NCBI GenBank assembly: GCA_021201295.1
Contig: JAJQFE010000040.1
Span: 1 to 50,477, forward strand
Reading direction: 5' to 3'
Source: Tannerellaceae bacterium
Lineage (GTDB): Bacteria > Bacteroidota > Bacteroidia > Bacteroidales > Tannerellaceae
DNA: 50,477 nucleotides
Program-made: the position numbers and the translations under genes
In this document: positions 17,335 through 25,059 of the stretch, in pieces
Numbering within the stretch: the stretch's first letter is position 1
How the letters are laid out: every line of letters begins with the position of its first letter
The notes under the pieces: generated by a model
The model's database searches: none
Seen by the model: the letters and a program-made list of their open reading frames with translations, nothing else
What the model was told of the DNA's origin: nothing

Positions 17335-18360
17335 ATGAAGCTACAACCTGCCATAGAAACCACCGGATTAAGTATTGGATATCCACTAAAAAAAGGAGCG
17401 AAAAAAGTGGTCCATGAAGGCTTAGACCTTCAGTTAATTTCAGGAGCTGTGACTTGTCTGTTGGGGCTTAACGGAGCCGGCAAATCTACGTTACTACGTA
17501 CCTTATGTGGATTTCAACCTCCTCTGAAAGGGGAAATCCGCCTGTTGGGAAAACCTCTGAAAAACTATTCCCAGACTACGTTCTCTTTAACCGTTGGAGT
17601 AGTCCTGACAGAAAAGACCAGTGCCGGAGGGATTACGGTCTATGATCTGGTCTCTTTAGGAAGGCATCCCTATACAGGTTTTTTCGGGCAGTTGAAACCT
17701 CATGACAGAGCGGTCATAGAGGAAGCGCTGCAGGCTGCCGGGATCGCTCATAAAGCACAGCAATATGTAGGGGAGTTAAGTGATGGTGAACGGCAGAAGG
17801 TGATGATCGCGAAAGCTCTGGCACAGGAATGCCCTATCATCCTGTTGGATGAACCTACGGCTTTTCTGGATGTAACCAGCCGCATAGAGACCATGATCTT
17901 ATTAAGGAAACTGGCTAAAGAGCAGGGCAAAACTATTTTGCTCTCCACACATGATATGGAGTCTGCCATTCAGATGGGAGACTACCTGTGGTTATTAGAG
18001 AAAGAAAAACCCATGGCGTGCGGAACACCGGAAGACCTGATCCTGAGCGGCCAGTTTGAAAGTTATTTTAAGAAAGAGGGCATTTTGTTTGATTCGTCCA
18101 CCGGAAAGCTGAGTGCCCGGAGACCGGGGATACCGGTCGGGATCGAAGGAGATTTTCTGACTGCCTACTGGGTAGGAAATGCATTGGTCCGGAATGGATT
18201 CAAGCCTTCCCCTGTCCGGAAAGAATATATCCATATTGATTGCCGGGGCCGGGAACACCTGGTTATTACCTATCCTACAGGCTCCACGCTGGAAGTCCCT
18301 TCTGTGGAAGCTTTATTAACCCTTCTAAATACTACTGATCCTTTATGTCCGACCCCATAA
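17335..18360 (+). CDS. ABC transporter ATPase of the FecCD system, with C-terminal extension
   Basis: This 341-residue ATPase is the partner of the upstream permease. The nucleotide-binding domain is complete: Walker A GLNGAGKST (about 44-52), the Q-loop region, ABC signature LSDGE (148-152), Walker B IILLDEP with Asp172 and Glu173, and the switch histidine His206. FepC/BtuD-type ATPases are usually about 250-265 residues. Here roughly 85 additional residues (from about 255) form a mixed alpha/beta tail beginning near RRPGIPVGIEG, a feature I associate with Bacteroidota members and whose role is unknown. The stop lies 16 bp inside the following MATE gene, so translation of the two is coupled. 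Confidence 0.93.
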   Translation: MKLQPAIETTGLSIGYPLKKGAKKVVHEGLDLQLISGAVTCLLGLNGAGKSTLLRTLCGFQPPLKGEIRLLGKPLKNYSQTTFSLTVGVVLTEKTSAGGITVYDLVSLGRHPYTGFFGQLKPHDRAVIEEALQAAGIAHKAQQYVGELSDGERQKVMIAKALAQECPIILLDEPTAFLDVTSRIETMILLRKLAKEQGKTILLSTHDMESAIQMGDYLWLLEKEKPMACGTPEDLILSGQFESYFKKEGILFDSSTGKLSARRPGIPVGIEGDFLTAYWVGNALVRNGFKPSPVRKEYIHIDCRGREHLVITYPTGSTLEVPSVEALLTLLNTTDPLCPTP

Positions 18361-19697
18361 CCCGGAAACTTGAACAGGAACCCATCGGACGGTTGCTCCT
18401 GCAGTATGCTATTCCAGCCGTGATCGGTACGATGGTCAATTCGTTGTATAATATTGTGGACCGTATTTTTATCGGGCAGGGAGTGGGACCGTATGCTATT
18501 GCAGGTCTTACCCTGACTTTCCCCATTCTCATGTTTTTACAGGCATTTGGGATGCTGGTCGGAGCAGGAGCAGCTACCCGGGTCTCTATTTTTTTAGGAA
18601 GAAAAGAACATGACATGGCAGAAAAGGTGGCAGGAAATGCCTTTATACTGATCCTTCTTATTTCAGTCTGCACGATTATCCCTGTCCTCTGGGGTATGGA
18701 AACTATGCTCTGCTGGTTTGGAGGGAGTGACCAGACTATGGCATATGCCACAGACTATCTTTATATCATTATTCCCGGTAATCTCCTGATGTCGTTAAGT
18801 TTTGGCTTCAATGCAGTTATGCGTGCTTCCGGTTATCCGAAGAAAGCGATGGTCACGATGATGATAGGAGCGTTATTAAATGTGGTACTGGATCCGGTTT
18901 TTATTTTCTGGCTGGATATGGGTATCCGGGGAGCAGCCATTGCTTCGATCATCTCCATGGTAGCCAGCACCCTATTTGTTATGAACCATTTTTTCCGGGA
19001 AAAAAGTATCGTAAGATTAAGAAAGAAATATCTGAAACCGGATGCACCTGTTATCTGGAGTATTCTGACCATTGGCATTTCTCCGTTTGCCATGCAATTG
19101 GCGGGAAGTCTGGTCAATGTGATTCTAAACCATTCCTTAAAAACATATGGAGGCGACCTCACCATTGGAGCAAACGGGATCATTACCAGTATCAGCCTGT
19201 TATTAGTCATGCTTATTGTCGGAATTTGTCAGGGCATGCAACCTATTGTAGGATTCAATTATGGAGCCAGAAACCATCAACGGGTACAGAGAACCTTACA
19301 GTTGGTGATCATAACCGCTACCTGTGTAATGGGAACCGGTTGGCTGGGTAGCCAGTGGTTCCCGAAATGGATCGTAAAAGGTTTTACCCAGGACCCGGAA
19401 CTGACCCGGATTGCCGCCAATGGGCTACGGATCAGTCTGATGGCTTTCTTCATAGTAGGTTCCCAAATTTCGATCAGCCAGTTTTTCCAGAGTATTGGCC
19501 TGGCCTGGATCGCTATGTTCCTGAGTTTAAGCCGCCAGGTCCTGTTCCTGATCCCTGCTATTTTACTTTTGCCTCCGTTCCTGGGACTGGATGGCGTGTG
19601 GTATGCCTCTTCGCTCTCGGACCTGGTGGCAGCCGCTGTAGCCTGGGGCTTTTTGTGGTGGCATGTTAAAAACCTGAAAAACAGGAAGTCTGATTGA
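18345..19697 (+). CDS. MATE family efflux transporter
   Basis: This 450-residue inner-membrane antiporter has about twelve membrane helices. It opens with the typical IGRLLLQYAIPAVIGTMVNS helix and has the internal two-fold repeat expected of MATE proteins, seen in IFIGQGVGPYAIAGLTLTFP (first half) against GANGIITSISLLLVMLIVGI (second half). MATE proteins expel organic cations or drugs using a sodium or proton gradient. The start overlaps the ATPase gene by 16 bp, placing it in the same operon as the FecCD-type importer. That link could mean export of a related metabolite, but this is speculative. The overlap makes the start at 18345 convincing. Confidence 0.93.
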   Translation: MSDPITRKLEQEPIGRLLLQYAIPAVIGTMVNSLYNIVDRIFIGQGVGPYAIAGLTLTFPILMFLQAFGMLVGAGAATRVSIFLGRKEHDMAEKVAGNAFILILLISVCTIIPVLWGMETMLCWFGGSDQTMAYATDYLYIIIPGNLLMSLSFGFNAVMRASGYPKKAMVTMMIGALLNVVLDPVFIFWLDMGIRGAAIASIISMVASTLFVMNHFFREKSIVRLRKKYLKPDAPVIWSILTIGISPFAMQLAGSLVNVILNHSLKTYGGDLTIGANGIITSISLLLVMLIVGICQGMQPIVGFNYGARNHQRVQRTLQLVIITATCVMGTGWLGSQWFPKWIVKGFTQDPELTRIAANGLRISLMAFFIVGSQISISQFFQSIGLAWIAMFLSLSRQVLFLIPAILLLPPFLGLDGVWYASSLSDLVAAAVAWGFLWWHVKNLKNRKSD

Positions 19698-19760
19698 ACT
19701 TCTTGTCCTTTTTTTGTCTATACATAACAAGAAATAGTGTAGTATATAATAAGTATAGAT

Positions 19761-20354
19761 ATGAAAGGATTAATTATATTTTCTATGGTAGTAGTGATGG
19801 CTGCCTGTTCAACTACTCATCAATATCCGAATACGCCTGAAGGAATGGCTCAGCAGGCGGAAAATGATCTCAGGAAAATGGATAAAGAATCAAAAAAAGC
19901 GGCTCAGGCTGCTTATGACTAGGCACTCTTTAACCAGGCAGTCGCTGCTTTGGAATCCCGTGAATTTGTGCTGGAAGCAGATCGGGTAGACTTCAAAAGA
20001 GGTCGTTTTGCCTATGTGAATTTCAGCACGAATTTTGTTTCCATGCATGGGAACAGGGCGACGATCCAGTTTGCTTTTAATTCCCCGTATGCCGGCCCGA
20101 ACGGTATCGGAGGACTGACAGTGGATGGAACAGCTTTCAATGTACAGATGAAAACAGACTCCAAAGGAAATGTGACCTTCAGTATGATGGTACAGGGAAC
20201 AGGGGTTTCCGCCAATGTAACCTTACGCATAATCAAGGATACGAATCGATGTACGGCTATTGTAACACCTAATTTTAATAGTAACCGGACTACTTTTACA
20301 GGAGTTCTCTATCCGGAAAGTGAATCCAACGTATATAAAGGAAGAGCCTTATAA
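19761..20354 (+). pseudogene. DUF4251-type lipoprotein with an internal amber stop
   Basis: A reading frame starts at the ATG at 19761 with a lipoprotein signal (lipobox near VMAACS) and a charged linker. It is interrupted by TAG at 19920-19922 (codon 54) and then continues in the same frame to the stop at 20352-20354. The second part carries the features of the DUF4251 family: FVLEADRVDFKRGR followed by FVSMHGNRATIQFAF and GPNGIGGLTVDG. The mature domain is therefore intact, and a single substitution explains the break. Without suppression only a short lipopeptide would be made. The function of the family is unknown; it is a common small surface or periplasmic lipoprotein of Bacteroidales. 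A hairpin terminator follows at 20379-20404. Confidence 0.75.
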
Positions 20355-20378
20355 TAAATAGTAGGGATACGGATGGTG

Positions 20379-20404
20379 TGTCTGGTCACCAGACAGACTT
20401 TTTG
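20379..20404 (+). terminator. Intrinsic terminator after the DUF4251 gene
   Basis: A 7-bp stem (TGTCTGG/CCAGACA) with loop TCA is followed within three bases by a run of five Ts. Confidence 0.6.
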
Positions 20405-20416
20405 TCTTTCTGCTTG

Positions 20417-20447
20417 CTTGGGTAGTCGTACTCTTTTTGTATCTTTG
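20417..20447 (+). promoter_or_regulatory. Promoter of the GroES-like gene
   Basis: CTTG (20417-20420) and TATCTTTG (20440-20447) are 19 bases apart. The position fixes the translation start at 20473, because an upstream in-frame alternative at 20437 would overlap the -7 element. Confidence 0.62.
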
Positions 20448-20472
20448 TCTTCCTAACTCTAATCATTTTAGT

Positions 20473-20859
20473 ATGCAATTATCATTAGAACAGCAAGATC
20501 TCCATAAATTCCTGATGATTGGTGATAAGGTCCTGATCAAACCTAAAAATCCTCAGAGCCAGACCAAATCCGGCCTGTATCTTCCTCCTACGGTTCAGCA
20601 GGGGGAAAAGATCCAGAGTGGGTATATTATTAAAACAGGTCCCGGTCATCCGTTACCTTCTGCTACGGAAGAGACGGAAGTCTGGAAGAAAAAAGAAGAG
20701 GAAGAAGTACATTATCTGCCATTGCAGGCACGGGAAGGGGATCTGGCTGTGTATCTGCAGAATGCCGCCTATGAAATCAGTTTTAATGAGGAAACCTATA
20801 TGATTGTCCCCCATTCTGCCATTCTAATGCTTATCCGGGATGAAGGATTGTTTGAATAA
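20473..20859 (+). CDS. Divergent GroES-like (Cpn10 family) protein
   Basis: This protein of about 128 residues shows the Cpn10 fold pattern: MIGDKVLIKPKNPQSQTKSG near the N-terminus matches the canonical opening of GroES, and AYEISFNEETYMIVPHSAIL matches its closing strands. The middle differs from true GroES: in place of a standard mobile-loop region there is a highly charged insertion (WKKKEEEEV). True groES normally sits next to groEL, and there is no groEL here, so this is probably a second, specialised member of the family. Binding to a chaperonin is not shown. The gene is transcribed from its own promoter (20417-20447). The start at 20473 was chosen over an upstream in-frame start for that reason. 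Confidence 0.8.
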   Translation: MQLSLEQQDLHKFLMIGDKVLIKPKNPQSQTKSGLYLPPTVQQGEKIQSGYIIKTGPGHPLPSATEETEVWKKKEEEEVHYLPLQAREGDLAVYLQNAAYEISFNEETYMIVPHSAILMLIRDEGLFE

Positions 20860-20904
20860 TCTCTTTTTCTTTGGCAAAATACCAAGAATATCAGTTTTTT
20901 GATA

Positions 20905-20912
20905 TATTTTTG
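20905..20912 (+). promoter_or_regulatory. Candidate -7 element of the NfnA/NfnB-like operon
   Basis: TATTTTTG matches TAnnTTTG, about 42 bases before the ATG at 20955. It lies downstream of the alternative start at 20871, which argues for the later start. The upstream TTTG is too far away (31 bases). Confidence 0.45.
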
Positions 20913-20954
20913 CCGCGATATAGTAAAACAAACTATCAACAGGGACGATTTATA

Positions 20955-21752
20955 ATGAATAAAATTGTAAGTAAAGAACATTTCTCCGCTCATGTGGTCA
21001 AACTAGAAGTGGAGGCACCCTTGATTGCCCGGTCCCGTAAAGCAGGACACTTTGTGATCGTCAAAGTGGGAGAGAAAGGCGAACGCATACCTTTAACTAT
21101 TGCCGGAGCAGATGTGGAAAAGGGTACTATTACGTTAGTAATCCAGGCAGTAGGCGGATCATCCAGAAAAATATGTGACCTGAATGTGGGTGACGAAATA
21201 ACCGATTTGGTAGGTCCTTTGGGGCAGGCAACCCATATTGAGAAGGTCGGCACTGTAGTTTGTGCCGGAGGTGGAGTTGGTGTGGCACCTTTGTTACCTA
21301 TCGTAGAAGCATTCCATAACGCAGGAAACCGGGTGATTGTCGTACTGGCAGCCCGGACAAAAGATCTGGTCATCCTCGAAGAACAAATGCGGGCCAACTC
21401 CGATGAAGTAATTGTGATGACCGATGATGGCTCATACGGCACCCAGGGATTAATTACCCATGGCGTGGAAAATGTGATCAACCGGGAGCAGGTAGACCTG
21501 TGCGTGACTATCGGACCGGCCGTTATGATGAAATTTGTTTCTGCCCTGACTCAGAAATATAATGTACCTACCATCGCTTCCTTGAATACGATCATGGTAG
21601 ACGGAACAGGTATGTGTGGTGCCTGCCGTATTACCGTAGGAAGCAAAACTAAATTCGTATGTGTGGATGGGCCTGAATTTGATGCCCATCAGGTGGATTT
21701 TGATGAAATGCTGATGCGTCTCAGTGCATACAAGGATGTAGAAAAGAAATAA
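20955..21752 (+). CDS. NfnA/PyrK-like FAD/NAD-binding flavoprotein with [2Fe-2S] site
   Basis: This 265-residue protein of the ferredoxin-reductase superfamily is annotated in relatives as the sulfide dehydrogenase or dihydroorotate dehydrogenase electron-transfer subunit. The flavin region includes RIPLTIAG, and the nucleotide-binding domain has VCAGGGVGVAPLLPI. Near the C-terminus, DGTGMCGACRITVG gives Cys221 and Cys224, with Cys236 further on and Asp216 just before. This agrees with the unusual three-cysteine, one-aspartate [2Fe-2S] ligand set described for NfnA of Thermotoga. The gltA-like partner follows after 19 bp, so the pair probably forms an NADH/ferredoxin:NADP oxidoreductase. The start at 20955 is preferred because a -7 promoter element lies within the longer frame. 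Confidence 0.88.
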   Translation: MNKIVSKEHFSAHVVKLEVEAPLIARSRKAGHFVIVKVGEKGERIPLTIAGADVEKGTITLVIQAVGGSSRKICDLNVGDEITDLVGPLGQATHIEKVGTVVCAGGGVGVAPLLPIVEAFHNAGNRVIVVLAARTKDLVILEEQMRANSDEVIVMTDDGSYGTQGLITHGVENVINREQVDLCVTIGPAVMMKFVSALTQKYNVPTIASLNTIMVDGTGMCGACRITVGSKTKFVCVDGPEFDAHQVDFDEMLMRLSAYKDVEKK

Positions 21753-21771
21753 AAACCCGTATTCAATAGCC

Positions 21772-23238
21772 ATGACAATAGAAGAATTAATTGCACAACG
21801 CCGTAGTGAACCGTGGAGGGATGAACTACGCAAAAGCAAAAAAAATAAAGAACGCGCGGATATTCCCCGCGTCCATATGAATGAACTGGATCCGGGAGTC
21901 AGAAGCCGTAACAGGGAAGAAGTGAATCTGGGACTGACTGCTGAACAGGCAATGCAGGAGGCACAGCGTTGTCTGGATTGCCCAAATCCTACCTGTATGA
22001 ATGGATGTCCGGTGAATATCAATATTCCCACTTTCATTAAATATATAGAAAAAGGAGAGTTCCTGAATGCTGCTAAAACATTGAAAGAAACCAGCGCACT
22101 GCCAGCCGTATGCGGACGGGTATGTCCACAGGAAAAACAATGTGAAGCCCGGTGCATCTATATTCAGAAAATGAAGAAAGAACCTGTGGCAATCGGCTAT
22201 CTGGAACGTTTCGCCGCAGACTATGAACGGGAAAGCGGACAGATCTCCGTACCGGAAGTAGCAGAAAAGAATGGAAAGAAAATAGCCGTGATCGGTTCCG
22301 GACCTGCAGGATTATCGTTTGCCGGGGATATGGCAAAGCTGGGATATGAGGTAACTGTCTTTGAAGCCCTGCATGAGATCGGCGGAGTATTAAAATATGG
22401 TATTCCCGAATTCCGTCTGCCCAACAGTATTGTAGATGTAGAGATCGATAATCTCTGCCAGATGGGAGTTCAGTTTATTACTAACTGTATTATTGGAAAG
22501 ACGATCAGCTACGAAGACCTGCATGCGGATGGTTTCCAGGGAATCTTTGTGGCCAGTGGTGCAGGTTTACCAAACTTTATGAATATTCCGGGAGAGAATC
22601 TCGTAGGGGTGATGTCCTCCAATGAATATCTGACTCGTGTGAACCTGATGGATGCCGCTAATCCGGAAAGTGATACCCCGGTATTGTCAGGAAAGAATGT
22701 AGCCGTGATCGGTGGTGGTAACACCGCAATGGATTCGGTTCGTACAGCCCACCGCTTAGGTGCTGACCGGGCTATGATCGTTTATCGCCGTAGTGAAGAA
22801 GAGATGCCGGCCCGTATCGAAGAAGTGAAACATGCCAAAGAAGAAGGGGTGGAATTTATGACTTTGCATAATCCCATAGAATATCTGGGCGATGAGCACG
22901 GACGTGTCAGACAGATGCGTCTGCAACAGATGGAATTAGGGGAACCGGATGCTTCCTGCCGCCGTAGTCCGGTTGCTATAGAAGGAGCCATTAAAACAGT
23001 AGATGTGGATCTGGTGATCGTCAGTGTGGGAGTTTCACCGAATCCGTTGGTCCCCAGTTCTATACAGGGACTGGAAGTAACCCGTAAAGGCACGATTGTA
23101 GTCAATGAACAGACCATGTGTTCAGCCCTGGAAGATGTCTATGCAGGCGGAGATATTGTCAGAGGAGGCGCTACGGTGATCCTGGCTATGGGTGACGGTA
23201 GAAAAGCGGCTGCTGCTATGCATGAAAGCCTGAAATAA
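21772..23238 (+). CDS. NfnB/GltA-like NADPH-dependent oxidoreductase (glutamate synthase small-subunit family)
   Basis: This 488-residue protein has the GltD architecture: an N-terminal cysteine-rich domain binding two [4Fe-4S] clusters (CLDCPNPTCMNGCPVNIN and CGRVCPQEKQCEARC), then an FAD domain opened by IAVIGSGPAGLSFAGDMA, and an NADPH domain with VAVIGGGNTAMDS. Such proteins are often named glutamate synthase small subunit, but no large subunit is nearby. The direct neighbour is the NfnA-like flavoprotein, so an electron-bifurcating transhydrogenase (NADH + reduced ferredoxin to NADPH) is the more likely role. That assignment is inference from gene order and motifs. The frame is intact, and the gene ends before a 21-bp bidirectional terminator. 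Confidence 0.92.
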   Translation: MTIEELIAQRRSEPWRDELRKSKKNKERADIPRVHMNELDPGVRSRNREEVNLGLTAEQAMQEAQRCLDCPNPTCMNGCPVNINIPTFIKYIEKGEFLNAAKTLKETSALPAVCGRVCPQEKQCEARCIYIQKMKKEPVAIGYLERFAADYERESGQISVPEVAEKNGKKIAVIGSGPAGLSFAGDMAKLGYEVTVFEALHEIGGVLKYGIPEFRLPNSIVDVEIDNLCQMGVQFITNCIIGKTISYEDLHADGFQGIFVASGAGLPNFMNIPGENLVGVMSSNEYLTRVNLMDAANPESDTPVLSGKNVAVIGGGNTAMDSVRTAHRLGADRAMIVYRRSEEEMPARIEEVKHAKEEGVEFMTLHNPIEYLGDEHGRVRQMRLQQMELGEPDASCRRSPVAIEGAIKTVDVDLVIVSVGVSPNPLVPSSIQGLEVTRKGTIVVNEQTMCSALEDVYAGGDIVRGGATVILAMGDGRKAAAAMHESLK

Positions 23239-23265
23239 GTTTTTATACTACTTATCATATACAAC

Positions 23266-23312
23266 GAAGGGAAGTAAAAAAGTCTGTCCGGCAGACTTTT
23301 TTACTTCCCTTC
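23266..23312. terminator. Bidirectional intrinsic terminator
   Basis: Perfect 21-base arms (23266-23286 and 23292-23312) surround a 5-base loop. The arms contain a run of six A and six T next to GTCTG/CAGAC. It separates the convergent NfnB-like and esterase genes. Confidence 0.92.
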
Positions 23313-23332
23313 CTTCAGTTTATCTTATACGG

Positions 23333-24316
23333 TTAACACAGATGTTTTCTCAGCATAGCTGCTGTGAACATGGCTAATGATTTTACCGGTTCCAGTTTGG
23401 CAAAGCCATTCAGCAATCCCCAATCATGGATCACTCCATCAAACCAGATAGTGGTCACTTCTACACCTGCTTCATCCAGTTTTCTTCCTAATAACTCGCC
23501 TCCATCTCTTAAAATGTCATTTTCCGCAACCATGATCAACGTGGGTGGAAGACCACTGAGCTGTTCCGGAGTAGCCAGGTCAGGAGACACATGGATGTCT
23601 TTTTTGTCCTCAGGTTTACTGATATAGTTATTGATCATCCATTCCATCAACGGAGTGGTCAGGAAACGCTGGATACCATATTTCTCATACGATTCATGAT
23701 CTGTGCTGGCATCGGCAGCCGGCCACATTAATACCTGAGCCCTGATTTGAGGACCATGATTCATCTTAGCCATCATACTGGTCACAATGGACATATTTCC
23801 GCCGGCACTGTTCCCTACCATAGCTATACGGCTACCGTCTACGTTAATTTCCTCCCCGTGTTGGGCAACCCATTTAAGGGTGGCATAGATTTCATTCACA
23901 GCCTGTGGAAACTTAGCTTCCAGAGAGAGGGAATAATTCACAAATACACAGGCCAGACCGGATTCTACCACAATATCCCGGACTAACCGTTTGTGTGTCG
24001 GATAATCACCTAATACCCATCCGCCTCCATGAGCAAAAATAAATACCGGAAGTTTTTCTTTCACTCCTGCCGGACGTACGATGGTTAATTTAACCTCAAA
24101 ACAGTCCTGGGTAATTGTTTTTTCAGATTCATCAATGCCTGATACATCTACATGGACGGAAGATTGTGCTTTGCTAAGAACCTCCCGTGCATCTTTCGGC
24201 GGTAAAGATTCTACAGGGGTATCGCTTGCGTTCAATACTTTCAGATACTCTTTGGTCCCCACGCTTAAATGTCTGTCTTTGAAATAATCCGGGGTCTTAG
24301 GATGTTCTTTATCCAT
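23333..24316 (-). CDS. Alpha/beta-hydrolase esterase, hormone-sensitive lipase family
   Basis: This 327-residue carboxylesterase belongs to the HSL (bacterial family IV) group. The oxyanion motif HGGGW is at 96-100, the nucleophile Ser170 lies in GNSAGGN, the acid is Asp267 in VAENDILRDGG, and the base is His297 in GVIHDWGLL. No signal peptide is visible, so it should act in the cytoplasm on small acyl esters. The gene stands alone, ending at the bidirectional terminator. The 743-bp gap upstream has no obvious partner. The start at 24316 gives a normal N-terminal length for the family, where a helical cap begins at about residue 15. Physiological substrate unknown. Confidence 0.93.
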   Translation of the reverse strand: MDKEHPKTPDYFKDRHLSVGTKEYLKVLNASDTPVESLPPKDAREVLSKAQSSVHVDVSGIDESEKTITQDCFEVKLTIVRPAGVKEKLPVFIFAHGGGWVLGDYPTHKRLVRDIVVESGLACVFVNYSLSLEAKFPQAVNEIYATLKWVAQHGEEINVDGSRIAMVGNSAGGNMSIVTSMMAKMNHGPQIRAQVLMWPAADASTDHESYEKYGIQRFLTTPLMEWMINNYISKPEDKKDIHVSPDLATPEQLSGLPPTLIMVAENDILRDGGELLGRKLDEAGVEVTTIWFDGVIHDWGLLNGFAKLEPVKSLAMFTAAMLRKHLC

Positions 24317-25059
24317 ACTTAAAGTTTTTTTGTTTATACTTACTGGTAATTCATTTATCTATGTATTTATAAACAGTTTGAGGCCATAAATAGTTAAAGC
24401 GGAAAGCAGGTATATTTTAAAAATAGTGGAACAAACTTCCGGATTCAGTCTGAGTAACATTCAAAAGAAGATCAGCCGTCTGTCAGTCACTCTTCATAAA
24501 AGACAGATTCAAAAGAAATAATTTGTTTTTCTCCCTTCTATAAACAGAATAGATAAGCAACTTTTTTAGATCCAATAGGCACAAAAATATCGGATCACGT
24601 ATGTGATCCGATAAAATAGATATTATTGGCATATAAATTATAGCAAGTGGGAGAGAAAAAGGAAGTAGGAAAAGAATTTTTTTATTCCTGTAATTATTTT
24701 ATAGGTGAATCCGGTGTTGCCATTAAGAATATTTTTGAAATGGATACTGCAGGGAACTATTATTAAAAGTATATTTACCCAGGATTATTAAATAGAGATT
24801 TCAATAGCATGACCGAGAAGTGAGTATGTCCATAAAAAAATTCTATACTGTTCCCGGTTAGTAATATACATTCATAAGAATAAGTATGTTTTTTATATTC
24901 GCTATCTCTTTGCTTTTTTGCTTTTTGGGACAGCAGAAGATCTACCTATATACCAAGATAAAAGAATGTTTAATTAATATTTCATTACCAATACATACGA
25001 ATTAGATTATTGATATTTTCCTGAAAAAAGCCGTTATTTGTATAACTAAATTCATCTCC
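24317..25059. other. AT-rich intergenic region, 743 bp
   Basis: I see no coding frame of convincing length or similarity on either strand. The only structure is the perfect hairpin at 24588-24613, listed separately. The region marks the left border of the AT-rich accessory zone. Confidence 0.6.
24583..24613 (-). terminator. Orphan hairpin terminator, reading leftward
   Basis: Eleven-base perfect arms (TATCGGATCAC, 24588-24598, and its complement 24603-24613) enclose loop GTAT. On the minus strand it is followed directly by TTTTTG, as in an intrinsic terminator. No minus-strand gene lies upstream of it (24614-25059), so its transcript is unknown. Confidence 0.55.

Noticed and set aside
21772-23238. 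Glutamate synthase small subunit in ammonia assimilation
   Set aside because: There is no large subunit nearby and an NfnA-like gene is its direct partner, so the transhydrogenase role is favoured.
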